Source: Anaerolineae bacterium (GTDB taxonomy: Bacteria; Chloroflexota; Anaerolineae; Aggregatilineales; Phototrophicaceae). Taken from it: DNA of 64,000 bases. The position numbers were made by a program, and so were the translations under genes. This document shows, piece by piece, positions 9,249 through 18,781 of this stretch. The notes below the pieces were generated by a model. The model did no database searches, had not been told where the DNA came from, and was given only the letters and a program-made list of their open reading frames with translations. Location: positions 1 through 64,000 of the forward strand of contig JAGWBD010000014.1 of NCBI GenBank assembly GCA_021296065.1, read 5' to 3'. Each line of letters begins with the position of its first letter. Position 1 is the first letter of the stretch.

Positions 9249-11075
9249 ATGACCGACGCAGCTTCGCAGCCGACCACCGGCGCCGAAAACATCCTCTGGG
9301 ACCTTTCGATCTTCTACAGCGGGCCGGAGGACCCGGCCATCGAGGCCGACATGGCGGCGATCGATGCCGACATCGATGCCTTCGCCGACGACTATCGTGG
9401 CAGGGTCGAGTCGCTCGACGCCGCCGGTCTGCTGGCCGCCATGCAGCGCATCGAGGCGCTGCTGGACCGCGTCTACCGCCTCGAGATGTTCGCCCAGATG
9501 CTTTACGTCACCGACACCAACAACCCGAGCTTCGGCGCGCTGATGCAAAAGTTGACCGAATACGCCGCCCGTGTGCAGCAGGGCCTGCTCTTCTTCGAAC
9601 TGGAATGGACGGCCCTGGATGACGACGTCGCCGCGGACCTGCTGGCGCAGCCCGAACTGGCGCATTTTCGTCACTACCTGGAGGCCGAACGGCGCTACAA
9701 GCCGCATCTGCTCAGCGAGCCGGAAGAGAAGCTGCTGGTCGAAAAGGCGGTGACCGGGCGCGAGGCCTGGAACCGCTTCTTCAACCAGTTGATGGGCGCC
9801 GCCCGCTACGAGTTGCGCGGTGAGGAACTGACGCAGTCGCAGGTGCTCAGCAAGCTCTTCGACACCGACCGCGAACTGCGCCGCGAGGCCGCCGCGGCCG
9901 TCACCGCCGGCCTGAAGCAACAGGCCATGCAACTGACCTATGTCTTCAACGTGCTGGCGGCGGACAAGGCCTCCGAGGACCGGCAGCGCGGTTACGACAC
10001 CTGGGTCTCCTCGCGCAACCTGTCCAACAAGGTGGCCGACGAGGTGGTCGAGGCGCTGGTGCAGGCCGTCACCGCCAACTACGATATCGTCGCCGCGCAC
10101 TACGAACTCAAGCGCAGGCTGCTGGGTTACGACGAACTCTACGATTACGACCGCAATTCGCCCCTGCCCGTGGCCGGCAGCGACCGCGTTTACCAATGGG
10201 AAGAGGCGCGCGACATCGTGCAAAAGGCCTACCGCGGCTTCAGCCCGCGCATGGCGGATATCTCGCAGCGCTTCTTCGACGAGGGCTGGATCCACGCCGC
10301 CCTCGCGCCGGGCAAGATGGGCGGCGCCTTTTCCGCCAGCGGGCCGGTCTCGGCGCACCCCTTCATCATGATGAACTACACCGGCCGCGAGCGCGACGTC
10401 TCGACCCTGGCGCATGAACTGGGCCACGGCGTACACCAGGCGCTGGCGACGGAGACCCAGGGCCTGCTCAACGCCCAGACACCGTTGACCACCGCCGAAA
10501 TGGCCTCCACCTTCGGCGAGATGCTGGTCTTCAACGACCTGATGGAGAACGAGCCGGACGCCGAGGCGCGCCTTGCGATGCTGGCGGGGAAGATCGAGGA
10601 CAGCTTCGGCACCATCTTCCGCCAGGTGGCCATGAACCGCTTCGAACACGGTTACCACAACGCGCGCCGCGAGCAGGGCGAACTGAACGCCGCACAATTG
10701 GGCGAGATCTGGCTGCAGACGCAGCGCGACATGTTCCAGGGCAGCGTGACCATGAGCGAGGACTACGGTCACTGGTGGAGCTACGTGCCGCACTTCCTGA
10801 ACGTGCCGGGCTACGTCTATGCCTACGCCTTCGGTGAACTGCTGGTGCTGGCGCTCTTCCGCCTCTACCAGCAACGGGGCGCGGACTTCGTGCCCGATTA
10901 TCTGGACGTGCTGGCGGCCGGCGGCTCGGACTGGCCGCACAACATTCTGGCGCGCCTGGGCGTGGACCTGACCGACCCGGAGTTCTGGAACGAGGGTCTG
11001 GCCATCCTGCGCGACATGGTGCGCCTTGAGGAGCAGCTGGCGCGCGAGGTCTACCCGGAGAAGTTCAACGCCTGA
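9249..11075 (+). CDS. pepF: Oligoendopeptidase F family metallopeptidase (M3)
   Basis: HELGHGVHQALA zinc motif and downstream TTAEMASTFGEM glutamate region; 608 aa. Confidence 0.9.
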   Translation: MTDAASQPTTGAENILWDLSIFYSGPEDPAIEADMAAIDADIDAFADDYRGRVESLDAAGLLAAMQRIEALLDRVYRLEMFAQMLYVTDTNNPSFGALMQKLTEYAARVQQGLLFFELEWTALDDDVAADLLAQPELAHFRHYLEAERRYKPHLLSEPEEKLLVEKAVTGREAWNRFFNQLMGAARYELRGEELTQSQVLSKLFDTDRELRREAAAAVTAGLKQQAMQLTYVFNVLAADKASEDRQRGYDTWVSSRNLSNKVADEVVEALVQAVTANYDIVAAHYELKRRLLGYDELYDYDRNSPLPVAGSDRVYQWEEARDIVQKAYRGFSPRMADISQRFFDEGWIHAALAPGKMGGAFSASGPVSAHPFIMMNYTGRERDVSTLAHELGHGVHQALATETQGLLNAQTPLTTAEMASTFGEMLVFNDLMENEPDAEARLAMLAGKIEDSFGTIFRQVAMNRFEHGYHNARREQGELNAAQLGEIWLQTQRDMFQGSVTMSEDYGHWWSYVPHFLNVPGYVYAYAFGELLVLALFRLYQQRGADFVPDYLDVLAAGGSDWPHNILARLGVDLTDPEFWNEGLAILRDMVRLEEQLAREVYPEKFNA

Positions 11076-11083
11076 GAGAGCCC

Positions 11084-11251
11084 TTGATCACCAGACTGGA
11101 ACTCAGCGCGGCCATCATCTGCATCAGTATTTCCGGCTGGGTGTTGCTGGAGCGCTCCGTTCCGCTGCCGATCATGCTCTTCTTTTGCATCGGGATGATG
11201 CTGTTGCCCCATCTGATGAGCGAGGATTCGCAGGGCAGTTCCTCGCTGTAA
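11084..11251 (+). CDS. Small single-pass membrane protein, TTG start
   Basis: Manual read: (M)ITRLELSAAIICISISGWVLLERSVPLPIMLFFCIGMMLLPHLMSEDSQGSSSL. Starts 8 nt after the pepF stop; absent from the ORF track. Confidence 0.4.
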   Translation: MITRLELSAAIICISISGWVLLERSVPLPIMLFFCIGMMLLPHLMSEDSQGSSSL

Positions 11252-11260
11252 GGCAGTTCC

Positions 11261-12616
11261 TCAGGCCGTCGCCCGCCGCTGCGGGTTGAAGGCGATGCTG
11301 AAGATCAGCGCGGCGAAGACGCCGCAGGCGCCCCAGAAGAGAAAGGGCAGGCCGGGGCTGTAGATCGCCAGGCTGTTGCCCAGCGGCGGCGCAAAGGCGA
11401 TGCCGAGGTTGCGAATCGTCGTGAACATGCCCAGCGCGCTGCCGCTGAGCGAGTTGTCCATGCCGTCCAGTTCCATCACGCTGACCTGTTGCATGGCCAT
11501 CACGGAATCGAAGCTGGAGCCGGTCACCACCGCGACCAGCAGGACAAGGGCGCCGGCGACGAGGCCCAGCGCGCCCACGCCGAGCCCCAGCAGCAGGGCG
11601 AGGGCCACCAGAAAGCCGCGGCGGATGCGCAGCCGGTCCGATAGCGTCGAGATCGGCACCACGCAGATCAGGCTGGCGAGGAAAAAGAGCGAGAGGGCGC
11701 GGTCGGCGTCCAGCGGCGCCCAGCCGACGTTCTTGAGGTAGGTGGGCAGGTAACCGCTGAAGCCGCTGAAGCAGGCGCCGATGCCGATGCCGCCCAGCCC
11801 CATCAGCCACAGGCTGCGCAGGCGTACCACGCGGCGCAGACCGGCGATCACGTCCGGCGCGGCACCGTCGTCGCCGACGGCGTGCTTGCCGGCCGGGTGC
11901 AACAGCAGCCACAGCACACTGATCACGATGGCCAGCAGGCCGTAAAGCACCAGCACCTGGCGCCAGCCCCCGAGGGCCGGCAGGATGACGCTGGTGCTCA
12001 GCAGGGGGCCGAGCATCAGGCCGCTGGCGAAACCCGCCGAGACGATGCCGCTGGCCATGCCCAGGTTCTCTCGCGGGAACCACTGGCGGATCGACTTGAA
12101 GATGATGACCGGCACCGACCCCTGGGCGCAGCCATAGAGCAGGGAGATAAGCAGCAGGCTGCCGAAGTCGGTGGCGACGGCGCGCAGCATGCCGAAGATG
12201 CCGCTGAGCAGACAGATCAAAAAGAGCATGTTGCGCGCGCCGAGGCGGTCGCCGATGCTGCCGCCAATGATGGCGAAAAAGACGCCGCTGAAGCCCACCA
12301 TGCCCCAGATGCCGCCGACCTCCACCAGCGACAGGCCCAGTTCCTCACTGATGATGGAGAACATGGGCGGCAGCGACAGGTTGGGCATGGTGACGATGCC
12401 GAAGGGCGTCAGCACGCAGAGCGCGAGGATTACGAAACGCCAGTTGCTGCTGCTGTCCGGCGCGGAAACACGGCTTAACACGGCGAGGCCTTCCTGCCCC
12501 CTGGTCGCTGATGACCGTACCAGCCTTGCCCGGCCGGGCACAAGAGCCAGCTCACCGGCCATGGCGCTTGCGCGCTCTGCTATACTGGCGCGCGCCTCGC
12601 GGGAGGAGCCCGACAA
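11261..12616 (-). CDS. MFS transporter
   Basis: About 12 hydrophobic segments; GGSIGDRLGARNMLF motif. N-terminal start uncertain (mature part begins near SNWRFVILALCVLTPFG). Confidence 0.8.
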   Translation of the reverse strand: MSGSSREARASIAERASAMAGELALVPGRARLVRSSATRGQEGLAVLSRVSAPDSSSNWRFVILALCVLTPFGIVTMPNLSLPPMFSIISEELGLSLVEVGGIWGMVGFSGVFFAIIGGSIGDRLGARNMLFLICLLSGIFGMLRAVATDFGSLLLISLLYGCAQGSVPVIIFKSIRQWFPRENLGMASGIVSAGFASGLMLGPLLSTSVILPALGGWRQVLVLYGLLAIVISVLWLLLHPAGKHAVGDDGAAPDVIAGLRRVVRLRSLWLMGLGGIGIGACFSGFSGYLPTYLKNVGWAPLDADRALSLFFLASLICVVPISTLSDRLRIRRGFLVALALLLGLGVGALGLVAGALVLLVAVVTGSSFDSVMAMQQVSVMELDGMDNSLSGSALGMFTTIRNLGIAFAPPLGNSLAIYSPGLPFLFWGACGVFAALIFSIAFNPQRRATA

Positions 12617-12622
12617 GCATCC

Positions 12623-13723
12623 ATGAGTACGCCCCAGGACGATACGCAGCCGCTGGCGCCGCTGCCTTCACAGGAGGCACAGACAGGCGGCGCTGCGCCG
12701 GAACGCCAGCGCCCGTCCGCCCGGCGCGACAGGCGCAGTTGCCTCTACCAGGCGCTGGCGGCGGCGGCGCTGCTGCTGCTGGCGCTGCTGATCGTGTTGC
12801 TGGCCGGCCTGGCGGGCTGGACCGCCGGGCAGCAGCAGGCGCAAGATGTCATCGCCGTCACCCAGGCGGCGCGCCTGCGGGACCAGCTGGGCCGCATCCC
12901 CGGGGACGTGGCCGCGGGCAACACACAGTTGCTGCAGGCGCGGCTGGACTTCCTTGCCGACATGACCCCGGGCGTGCCGAAGTTGCCGCAACTGCGACAG
13001 ACGGCCACTGCGCTGGCCCGGCCGACTCTCACTTTCACGCCCGGCCCCACCTTCACGCCCACCATCACCGCCACCGTCGTCGCGCCGCAGACCGTCGCCT
13101 GGGACCCGGAGGAATTGCTGCGCCAGGGACGTGAGGCCATCGGGACCGGCGCGTATGAAGAGGGCGTGGACCTCTTGCAGGCGCTGGAGGCCCTCGCGCC
13201 GGACTACGCCAGCGAGACCGTGCGCGAGCTCATTCTCAACGGCCTGACGCGCCAGGCGCAGCGCCTGTTTCGCAGCGGCGAGCGCCTCGCGGAGGCCATC
13301 CTGGCGACGGACGAGGCGATCCGCTACGGGCTGTCAGCGGACAGCGGCCTGCGCTACGAACGCTACGTGGCGGCCCTGTACCTCGACGCGCGCAGCCAGA
13401 TCAGCCGCGGCCCGGCGGCGTCCATCCCGGCCCTGCGCGCCCTGTATGAGGTGGCGCCCGGCTATCGCGATGGCGAGGTACGCGGCCTGCTTGCCGGGCA
13501 GCACGCGGCCTGGGCGGAGCAGTTGCTGACAGAGGGTGACCCCTGCGCCGCCCATGAGCAGTTGCAGCAGGCCCTCGTCCTGCGCGCCGACGCGGCGCTG
13601 GCCCAGAGGCGGGACGAGGCCAACCAGCTTTGCCAGCAGGGTGTGACCCTGCCGGGCCAGCAGCCTCCGGCCGGCGCGACGCTGGAGACCGGCGCTTATA
13701 TCGGGGCGCCAGGCGGCGGCTGA
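12623..13723 (+). CDS. Single-pass membrane protein with TPR-like extracytoplasmic region
   Basis: TM segment AAALLLLALLIVLLAGLAGW, PT-rich linker, then helical repeats. Confidence 0.6.
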   Translation: MSTPQDDTQPLAPLPSQEAQTGGAAPERQRPSARRDRRSCLYQALAAAALLLLALLIVLLAGLAGWTAGQQQAQDVIAVTQAARLRDQLGRIPGDVAAGNTQLLQARLDFLADMTPGVPKLPQLRQTATALARPTLTFTPGPTFTPTITATVVAPQTVAWDPEELLRQGREAIGTGAYEEGVDLLQALEALAPDYASETVRELILNGLTRQAQRLFRSGERLAEAILATDEAIRYGLSADSGLRYERYVAALYLDARSQISRGPAASIPALRALYEVAPGYRDGEVRGLLAGQHAAWAEQLLTEGDPCAAHEQLQQALVLRADAALAQRRDEANQLCQQGVTLPGQQPPAGATLETGAYIGAPGGG

Positions 13724-13902
13724 CGCCACTCTCACAGCCTGCTCATATCCGGCTCACCGCCTTCTTACGCGCCGCTCCTATCTTTGACAGCAAGACGAAT
13801 CTGGCCTCCGTGCAATACCGGAATCCTCCTTCCTCCATACGTGGCAAGTCTGGCAGGGGCAGGTTCGCAGGCGAGCGGTCAATCCGCTGCCGGAAGCAAA
13901 AC

Positions 13903-13949
13903 AGATCGTGCGCCGGTGTGTCCCCCCTCACGACGCGCGGTCTGTTTTT
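13903..13949 (+). terminator. Possible rho-independent terminator after 12623..13723
   Basis: Imperfect stem AGATCGTGCG / CGCGCGGTCT (with G-U pairs) followed by GTTTTT. Confidence 0.4.
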
Positions 13950-14001
13950 GTGAAGCGCTGGCTTGATATACTCCCAGGCGGGCGGGGAGGAGCGCCCGGG
14001 C

Positions 14002-14448
14002 ATGCGCTATTACGAAGACCTGCAACCCGGCCAGCGCATTCGCCATCGCCTGGCCCGTACCCTCACGGAAACCGACAACCTGCTCTTCTCCAGCCTGACA
14101 CACAATCCACAGCCGCTGCACCTCGACGAGACCTTCGCGCGCGAAACGCTCTTTGGCCGGCGCATCATGAACGGCCTTTTCACGCTTGGCCTGGTGGTCG
14201 GCATCAGCGTGCCGGAAATCACCCAGGGCACGATCGTCGCCAATCTCGGCTACGAGCAGGTGCGGCATCCGCACCCGCTCTACCCGGGGGACACGCTGTC
14301 GGTCGAGACCGAAGTGCTGGCCAAACGCGAGAGTCGCTCACGCCCGGGGGAAGGTCTTGTCACGCTGCGGCATTACGGCCGCAACCAGGACGGCGTGCTC
14401 TGTGTGGAGGTGACGCGCACGGCCCTCTTCCACATGCGGCCGCGCTGA
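14002..14448 (+). CDS. MaoC family dehydratase
   Basis: Hot-dog fold pattern: NPQPLHLDETFARETLFGRRIMNGLFTLGLVVG, HPHPLYPGDTLSVETEVLAKRESRSRPGEGLVT. Confidence 0.85.
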   Translation: MRYYEDLQPGQRIRHRLARTLTETDNLLFSSLTHNPQPLHLDETFARETLFGRRIMNGLFTLGLVVGISVPEITQGTIVANLGYEQVRHPHPLYPGDTLSVETEVLAKRESRSRPGEGLVTLRHYGRNQDGVLCVEVTRTALFHMRPR

Positions 14449-14450
14449 AC

Positions 14451-15737
14451 GTGCGCCTGGCGGCCCTGCGCTACCGCGACTTTCGTCTGCTTTGGAGCGC
14501 CGAGCTGCTTTCCACCACCGGCTCGCAGATGCAGACTTTCGCCATCAACTGGCACGTCTTCCAGTTGCTGAACGACCAGACGCTGACGCTGCAACTTTTT
14601 GGCCAGGAACTGGTGCTGGGGGCGGAGGCCCTGGGGCTGGGCGGGCTGGGCCTGATTCGCATGCTGCCCATCATCCTTTGCTCGCTGCTGGGCGGCATGG
14701 CGGCGGACGCCTGGGAGCGACGCAGCCTGATGGTCGTGACGCGGGCGCTGGCCGCGCTGCTCTCTTTGGGGCTGGCGTTGCTGACGCTCGGCGGCGGCGC
14801 GTCGCTGGTCCCGGTCTATCTGGCCGGGGCGCTGGCGGCCGGCCTGATGGCCTTTGACCTGCCCGCGCGCCAGTCGCTGGTGCCGCAGCTGGTGCGCCGC
14901 GAGCACCTGAGCAACGCCATCAGCCTTGAGATGCTGGTCTGGCACATGGCCAACATCTTTGGGCCGGCGCTGGCCGGCGCGTTCATCGGCCTGGCGCAGC
15001 GGCAGGGCGTGCATTTCAGCGGGCCGGTCGGGATGGTCTACGCCCTGACGGCCCTCGCCCTGCTGCTGGCGGCGGGCGCCGTGGCCCTGTTGCGGCATCG
15101 CGGCGCGGCGCCGGGCCGCCGCCACCTGAACCCGGGCGCCTTCATGGAGGGGCTGCGCTTCACCTTTCGCACGCGCATCATACGCGGCACCATGCTGCTC
15201 GACTTTCTGGCGGTGTTCTTCGGCTCGGCGCGCAGCATGCTGCCCATCGTCGCGGTGGACGTGCTGGGCCTGGGCGCGCAGGGTTACGGTCTGCTGGCGG
15301 CGGCCCAGCCGGTCGGTTCCGTGCTGGCCGGCAGCCTGCTGGCGCTGGGCCGCGAGATCCGGCGCCAGGGGCTGGTGTTGCTGGTCAGCGTGGCGCTCTA
15401 CGCGCTGGCGACCACGCTCTTCGGCCTCTCCACCAGCCTGGCGCTTTCCTGGCTGCTCTTCGCGTTTACCGGCGCGGGCGACACCGTCTCCTCCGTCATC
15501 CGCAACACGATTCGGCAGGTTAACACGCCGGACGGGCTGCGCGGCCGCATGACCGGGGTGAACATGGTCTTTGCCATGGGCGGCCCCCAACTGGGCGAAA
15601 TTGAGGCCGGCCTGGTGGCGGCGCTCTTCGGCGCGCCCTTCGCCATCGTGACCGGCGGCCTGGCCGCGCTGGTCCTGACCGGCGTGATCGCCCTGCGTTA
15701 CCCACGGCTGCGCCGCTACACCAGCGCTGCCGCCTGA
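14451..15737 (+). CDS. MFS transporter (EntS/enterobactin exporter-like)
   Basis: GTG start at 14451 (VRLAALRYRDFRLLWSAELLSTTGSQMQTFAINW); PARQSLVPQLVRREHLSNAISL; 12-TM pattern. Confidence 0.8.
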   Translation: MRLAALRYRDFRLLWSAELLSTTGSQMQTFAINWHVFQLLNDQTLTLQLFGQELVLGAEALGLGGLGLIRMLPIILCSLLGGMAADAWERRSLMVVTRALAALLSLGLALLTLGGGASLVPVYLAGALAAGLMAFDLPARQSLVPQLVRREHLSNAISLEMLVWHMANIFGPALAGAFIGLAQRQGVHFSGPVGMVYALTALALLLAAGAVALLRHRGAAPGRRHLNPGAFMEGLRFTFRTRIIRGTMLLDFLAVFFGSARSMLPIVAVDVLGLGAQGYGLLAAAQPVGSVLAGSLLALGREIRRQGLVLLVSVALYALATTLFGLSTSLALSWLLFAFTGAGDTVSSVIRNTIRQVNTPDGLRGRMTGVNMVFAMGGPQLGEIEAGLVAALFGAPFAIVTGGLAALVLTGVIALRYPRLRRYTSAAA

Positions 15738-15912
15738 GCGTCGTGCGACTGGCATCGGGGCAAGGGCGGCAGTATGATGGCGTCCGGACAGCCATGGTGT
15801 CCGATGCCGCAGCGCCGGGCATCTGGCGGGGGCAACAGATGGATCGCCGGCAGCATCCGCCCCGCCCGTCGGAGCGTCTGTGCCGGACGCGGGCAAATGC
15901 AGCGGAGCGGGG

Positions 15913-16455
15913 ATGGACCCGGGCGAGGCACTGAATTTCGACGAGGCGGAACTGCGCGCCAACCGCGAGGGACGCCTTACCGCTGCCCAGCGCAACCGGG
16001 TCTTCGCGCGTCGGCGCCGGCTGATCGTCGTTCTTGCGCTGCTGACCATGCTGATCGGCCTGTTGGCCGCCAGCGTCATCCTCGGTCTGCTGCCTGGCGC
16101 CACGGCGGAGGGCATTGTGCTGGCCCTCGGCGCCGAGGCGCTGACCGCGGGCCTCGCCTTTCTGGTGTGGATTCTGTGGCAACGCTTCCGCGCCCTGCTG
16201 GCGCCCGGCCTGGTCCACAGCGTCAGCGGCCCGGTCACCTGCTACGTGCTGCGCGAACGCCGCACGGACGACATCGCCGGCCGGCCCGGTGGTACGCGCA
16301 CCGCTTACTATTTGCGCGCGGCGGGGCAGGAATTTGCCGTATCGGAGGCGGCGCTGGCCGCCATCGAGGACGGCGCGACCTACCGACTACACTATGTGGC
16401 GCGGCCCGCCACGCTGCTCAGCGTGGAGCCGGCGCCGGATGACGGGAGCTCATGA
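15913..16455 (+). CDS. Two-TM membrane protein, hypothetical
   Basis: Two hydrophobic segments; overlaps the ABC ATPase by 4 nt. Confidence 0.55.
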   Translation: MDPGEALNFDEAELRANREGRLTAAQRNRVFARRRRLIVVLALLTMLIGLLAASVILGLLPGATAEGIVLALGAEALTAGLAFLVWILWQRFRALLAPGLVHSVSGPVTCYVLRERRTDDIAGRPGGTRTAYYLRAAGQEFAVSEAALAAIEDGATYRLHYVARPATLLSVEPAPDDGSS

Positions 16456-17267
16456 ACGACGACATCCCTGCGGACGGCAATACTGACGATGCGCCCCGCG
16501 ACCTGTTGCGGGTGCAGGGTCTTGGTTACAAATACGGTTCCTTCCACGCGCTCAGCGAGGTGTCTTTCGTTGCCGGCGCGGGCGAACTGATCGCCCTCGT
16601 CGGGCGCAACGGCGCCGGCAAGTCCACCCTCCTGCGCTGTATCGCCGGCTGGTCGCGCGCCAGCGAGGGCGAGGTGCACGTCATGGGCCAGGCGCTGGCG
16701 GAAAACGAGCGCCAGGCGCGCGAGCACGTGGTGCTGCTGCCGGATACGCCGCCTTTCTACGACGAGTTGACGGCCTGGGAGCATCTGCAGTTCGCGGCGC
16801 AGTCGCATGGCTGGCGCAACTGGGAGGACGAGGGCGAGGACCTGCTCGAGCGCTACGGCCTCTTCAACAACCGCGACGCCTTCCCCTTCGCCTTCTCGCG
16901 CGGCATGCGCTACAAGCTGGCGATGTGCATGGCGCTGCTGGTCGAGCCCAAAATCCTGCTGATGGACGAACCCCTCGGCCCGCTGGACCCCGTCTCCGCC
17001 GACGAACTGTGGATCGAACTTAACCGCCACCGCAACGAGGGCATGACCATTCTGCTCAGCAGTCACCAGCTGCCGCATGAGGCCTGGCCCGATCGCTACC
17101 TGATCATGGAACAGGGAGAAATCATCGGCCAGGGCACGCCGGACGAACTGCGCGCCTCGCTGGGTCTTGGCGCGGACGACTCCCTTACCCTCGACAGCAT
17201 GCTGCGCGCGGCCCTGCGCCGGCGCCGCAATGCACCCAGGTCCGATGACGCCGCTGCCGCTGACTGA
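16452..17267 (+). CDS. ABC transporter ATP-binding protein (EcsA-like)
   Basis: Walker A LVGRNGAGKSTLLRCIAGW, degenerate signature FSRGMRYKLAM, Walker B ILLMDEPLGPLDP. Confidence 0.9.
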   Translation: MNDDIPADGNTDDAPRDLLRVQGLGYKYGSFHALSEVSFVAGAGELIALVGRNGAGKSTLLRCIAGWSRASEGEVHVMGQALAENERQAREHVVLLPDTPPFYDELTAWEHLQFAAQSHGWRNWEDEGEDLLERYGLFNNRDAFPFAFSRGMRYKLAMCMALLVEPKILLMDEPLGPLDPVSADELWIELNRHRNEGMTILLSSHQLPHEAWPDRYLIMEQGEIIGQGTPDELRASLGLGADDSLTLDSMLRAALRRRRNAPRSDDAAAAD

Positions 17268-18777
17268 CCTGCGCATCCTCTTTGGTCTGCGCTGGCGCCA
17301 GTTCCGCTCCGGCGCCGTCTTCTGGTTGCGCCTGCTGGGCTACGATGCGCAGGCGAGCTCCTGGATGCAACGCGTCTACGTGCTCTATCTGCTGGGCATC
17401 GGCTCGATCTGGTTCTTCGCCATGTGGGCCTGGGGCCATGACCTCGCCCTGTCGATCGGCCAGTCGCTGGCGCCGCAGATTTTGGCGCAGCTGCTGGAGC
17501 GCGTGCCGCAGGCCGTGTTGCTGCTACAAACGTGGGCCATGATGGCCTCGTTGCGCAGTACGCCGCTGAAGCTCAGTTTCCCCGACATGGCCTGGATCGT
17601 TGGCTCGCCGCTGGCGCGCTCGGTGCCGGTGCTGCCGGGATTCATCCGCCAGGTGCTGACCCGCTGCATCCTCTTTGGCGCCATCTGGGCCTTGCTGACC
17701 GTATTGCTGCGCGCGCCGCTGGCGCCCGCCACCCCGCTGGACAGCCTGCGCGTCGTCCTGGTAGTGGCCCTGCTGGTGGTGTTGACCTGGTCGCTGGCCT
17801 GGTTGCTGGGCATTCTGCGTCTGGTGTATCCGCAGGTCAGTGGCTGGCGCTGGCTGTGGCTGACGCCGCTCGTGTTGCTGCCGCTGGCGCAACTGGCGCC
17901 GGACCAGACGCTGTGGCCGGGGCGTTTGCTGGTGCTCAGCGTCTACGACCTGGCGCCGCCCGGCGCGCTGGTCCTGATCGCGCTGGTGGCGGCCGGGCTG
18001 GTGGCCAGCTTCGTGATTCTGGGCGCGCGCATCAACATGATCCAGGCGGCGGACGAAAGCGCCGTGTATGCGCGTCTGGCCGCGCTGGGCCTGCTGGCCT
18101 GGCGCATGCCGGACCTGCAGTTACGCATCCGCCTGCAGCAGGCGCGCTCCGGTCAGAAGCCCCGTTTGCGCATCCCGAGCGTCTATGGCAAGCGGGCGAT
18201 GGTGGTGCGCTCGGCCATCGCCGGCCTGCGCCACCCCTCGCTGATGCTGGTCAACGCGCTGTGGGGCGCGGGCATGACCTGGGCTGCGGGCCTGATTCTG
18301 GTCAACGAGTTGCCGGTGCCGCTGTGGATCGGCTGGTTGCTGATCGCCGGCATTGCGCCGCCGATCGGTCTGCTTTACACCTTCCGCCGCGACGTGCAGG
18401 AGCCTTTTCTGCGTCAGTTTCTGCCGCTGGACGGCTTTCAGATCTTCCTGGCCGACGTACTCCTGCCGCTGGCCTTTCTGCTGCTGGGCGCGCTGCTGGC
18501 CTGGTTCCGCTTCCTGCAGGACCTGCCGCCGGAACTGTTTTTTGAATACCTCATCACGGGCGTGATGACCATTCCCCTGCTGGGGCTGCTGCTGGCGCTC
18601 TGCGGCGCGGCGGCGATGACGGCCACGCGCGAACTGCAGACGCGGCTGCTGGGCACCGGCGCCAGCTTCGGCCTCGCGATCCTGGCTTCGGTGCTGCTGG
18701 GCACGCCGCTGGCCGGTCTGGTGGTGGTGTGCATTTCAATCGCGCTGCTGGGCGGCGTCCTTATGCAGCACGCCTGA
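17245..18777 (+). CDS. ABC transporter permease (EcsB-like)
   Basis: Polytopic protein following and overlapping the ATPase. Confidence 0.7.
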   Translation: MTPLPLTDLRILFGLRWRQFRSGAVFWLRLLGYDAQASSWMQRVYVLYLLGIGSIWFFAMWAWGHDLALSIGQSLAPQILAQLLERVPQAVLLLQTWAMMASLRSTPLKLSFPDMAWIVGSPLARSVPVLPGFIRQVLTRCILFGAIWALLTVLLRAPLAPATPLDSLRVVLVVALLVVLTWSLAWLLGILRLVYPQVSGWRWLWLTPLVLLPLAQLAPDQTLWPGRLLVLSVYDLAPPGALVLIALVAAGLVASFVILGARINMIQAADESAVYARLAALGLLAWRMPDLQLRIRLQQARSGQKPRLRIPSVYGKRAMVVRSAIAGLRHPSLMLVNALWGAGMTWAAGLILVNELPVPLWIGWLLIAGIAPPIGLLYTFRRDVQEPFLRQFLPLDGFQIFLADVLLPLAFLLLGALLAWFRFLQDLPPELFFEYLITGVMTIPLLGLLLALCGAAAMTATRELQTRLLGTGASFGLAILASVLLGTPLAGLVVVCISIALLGGVLMQHA

Positions 18778-18781
18778 CGCG

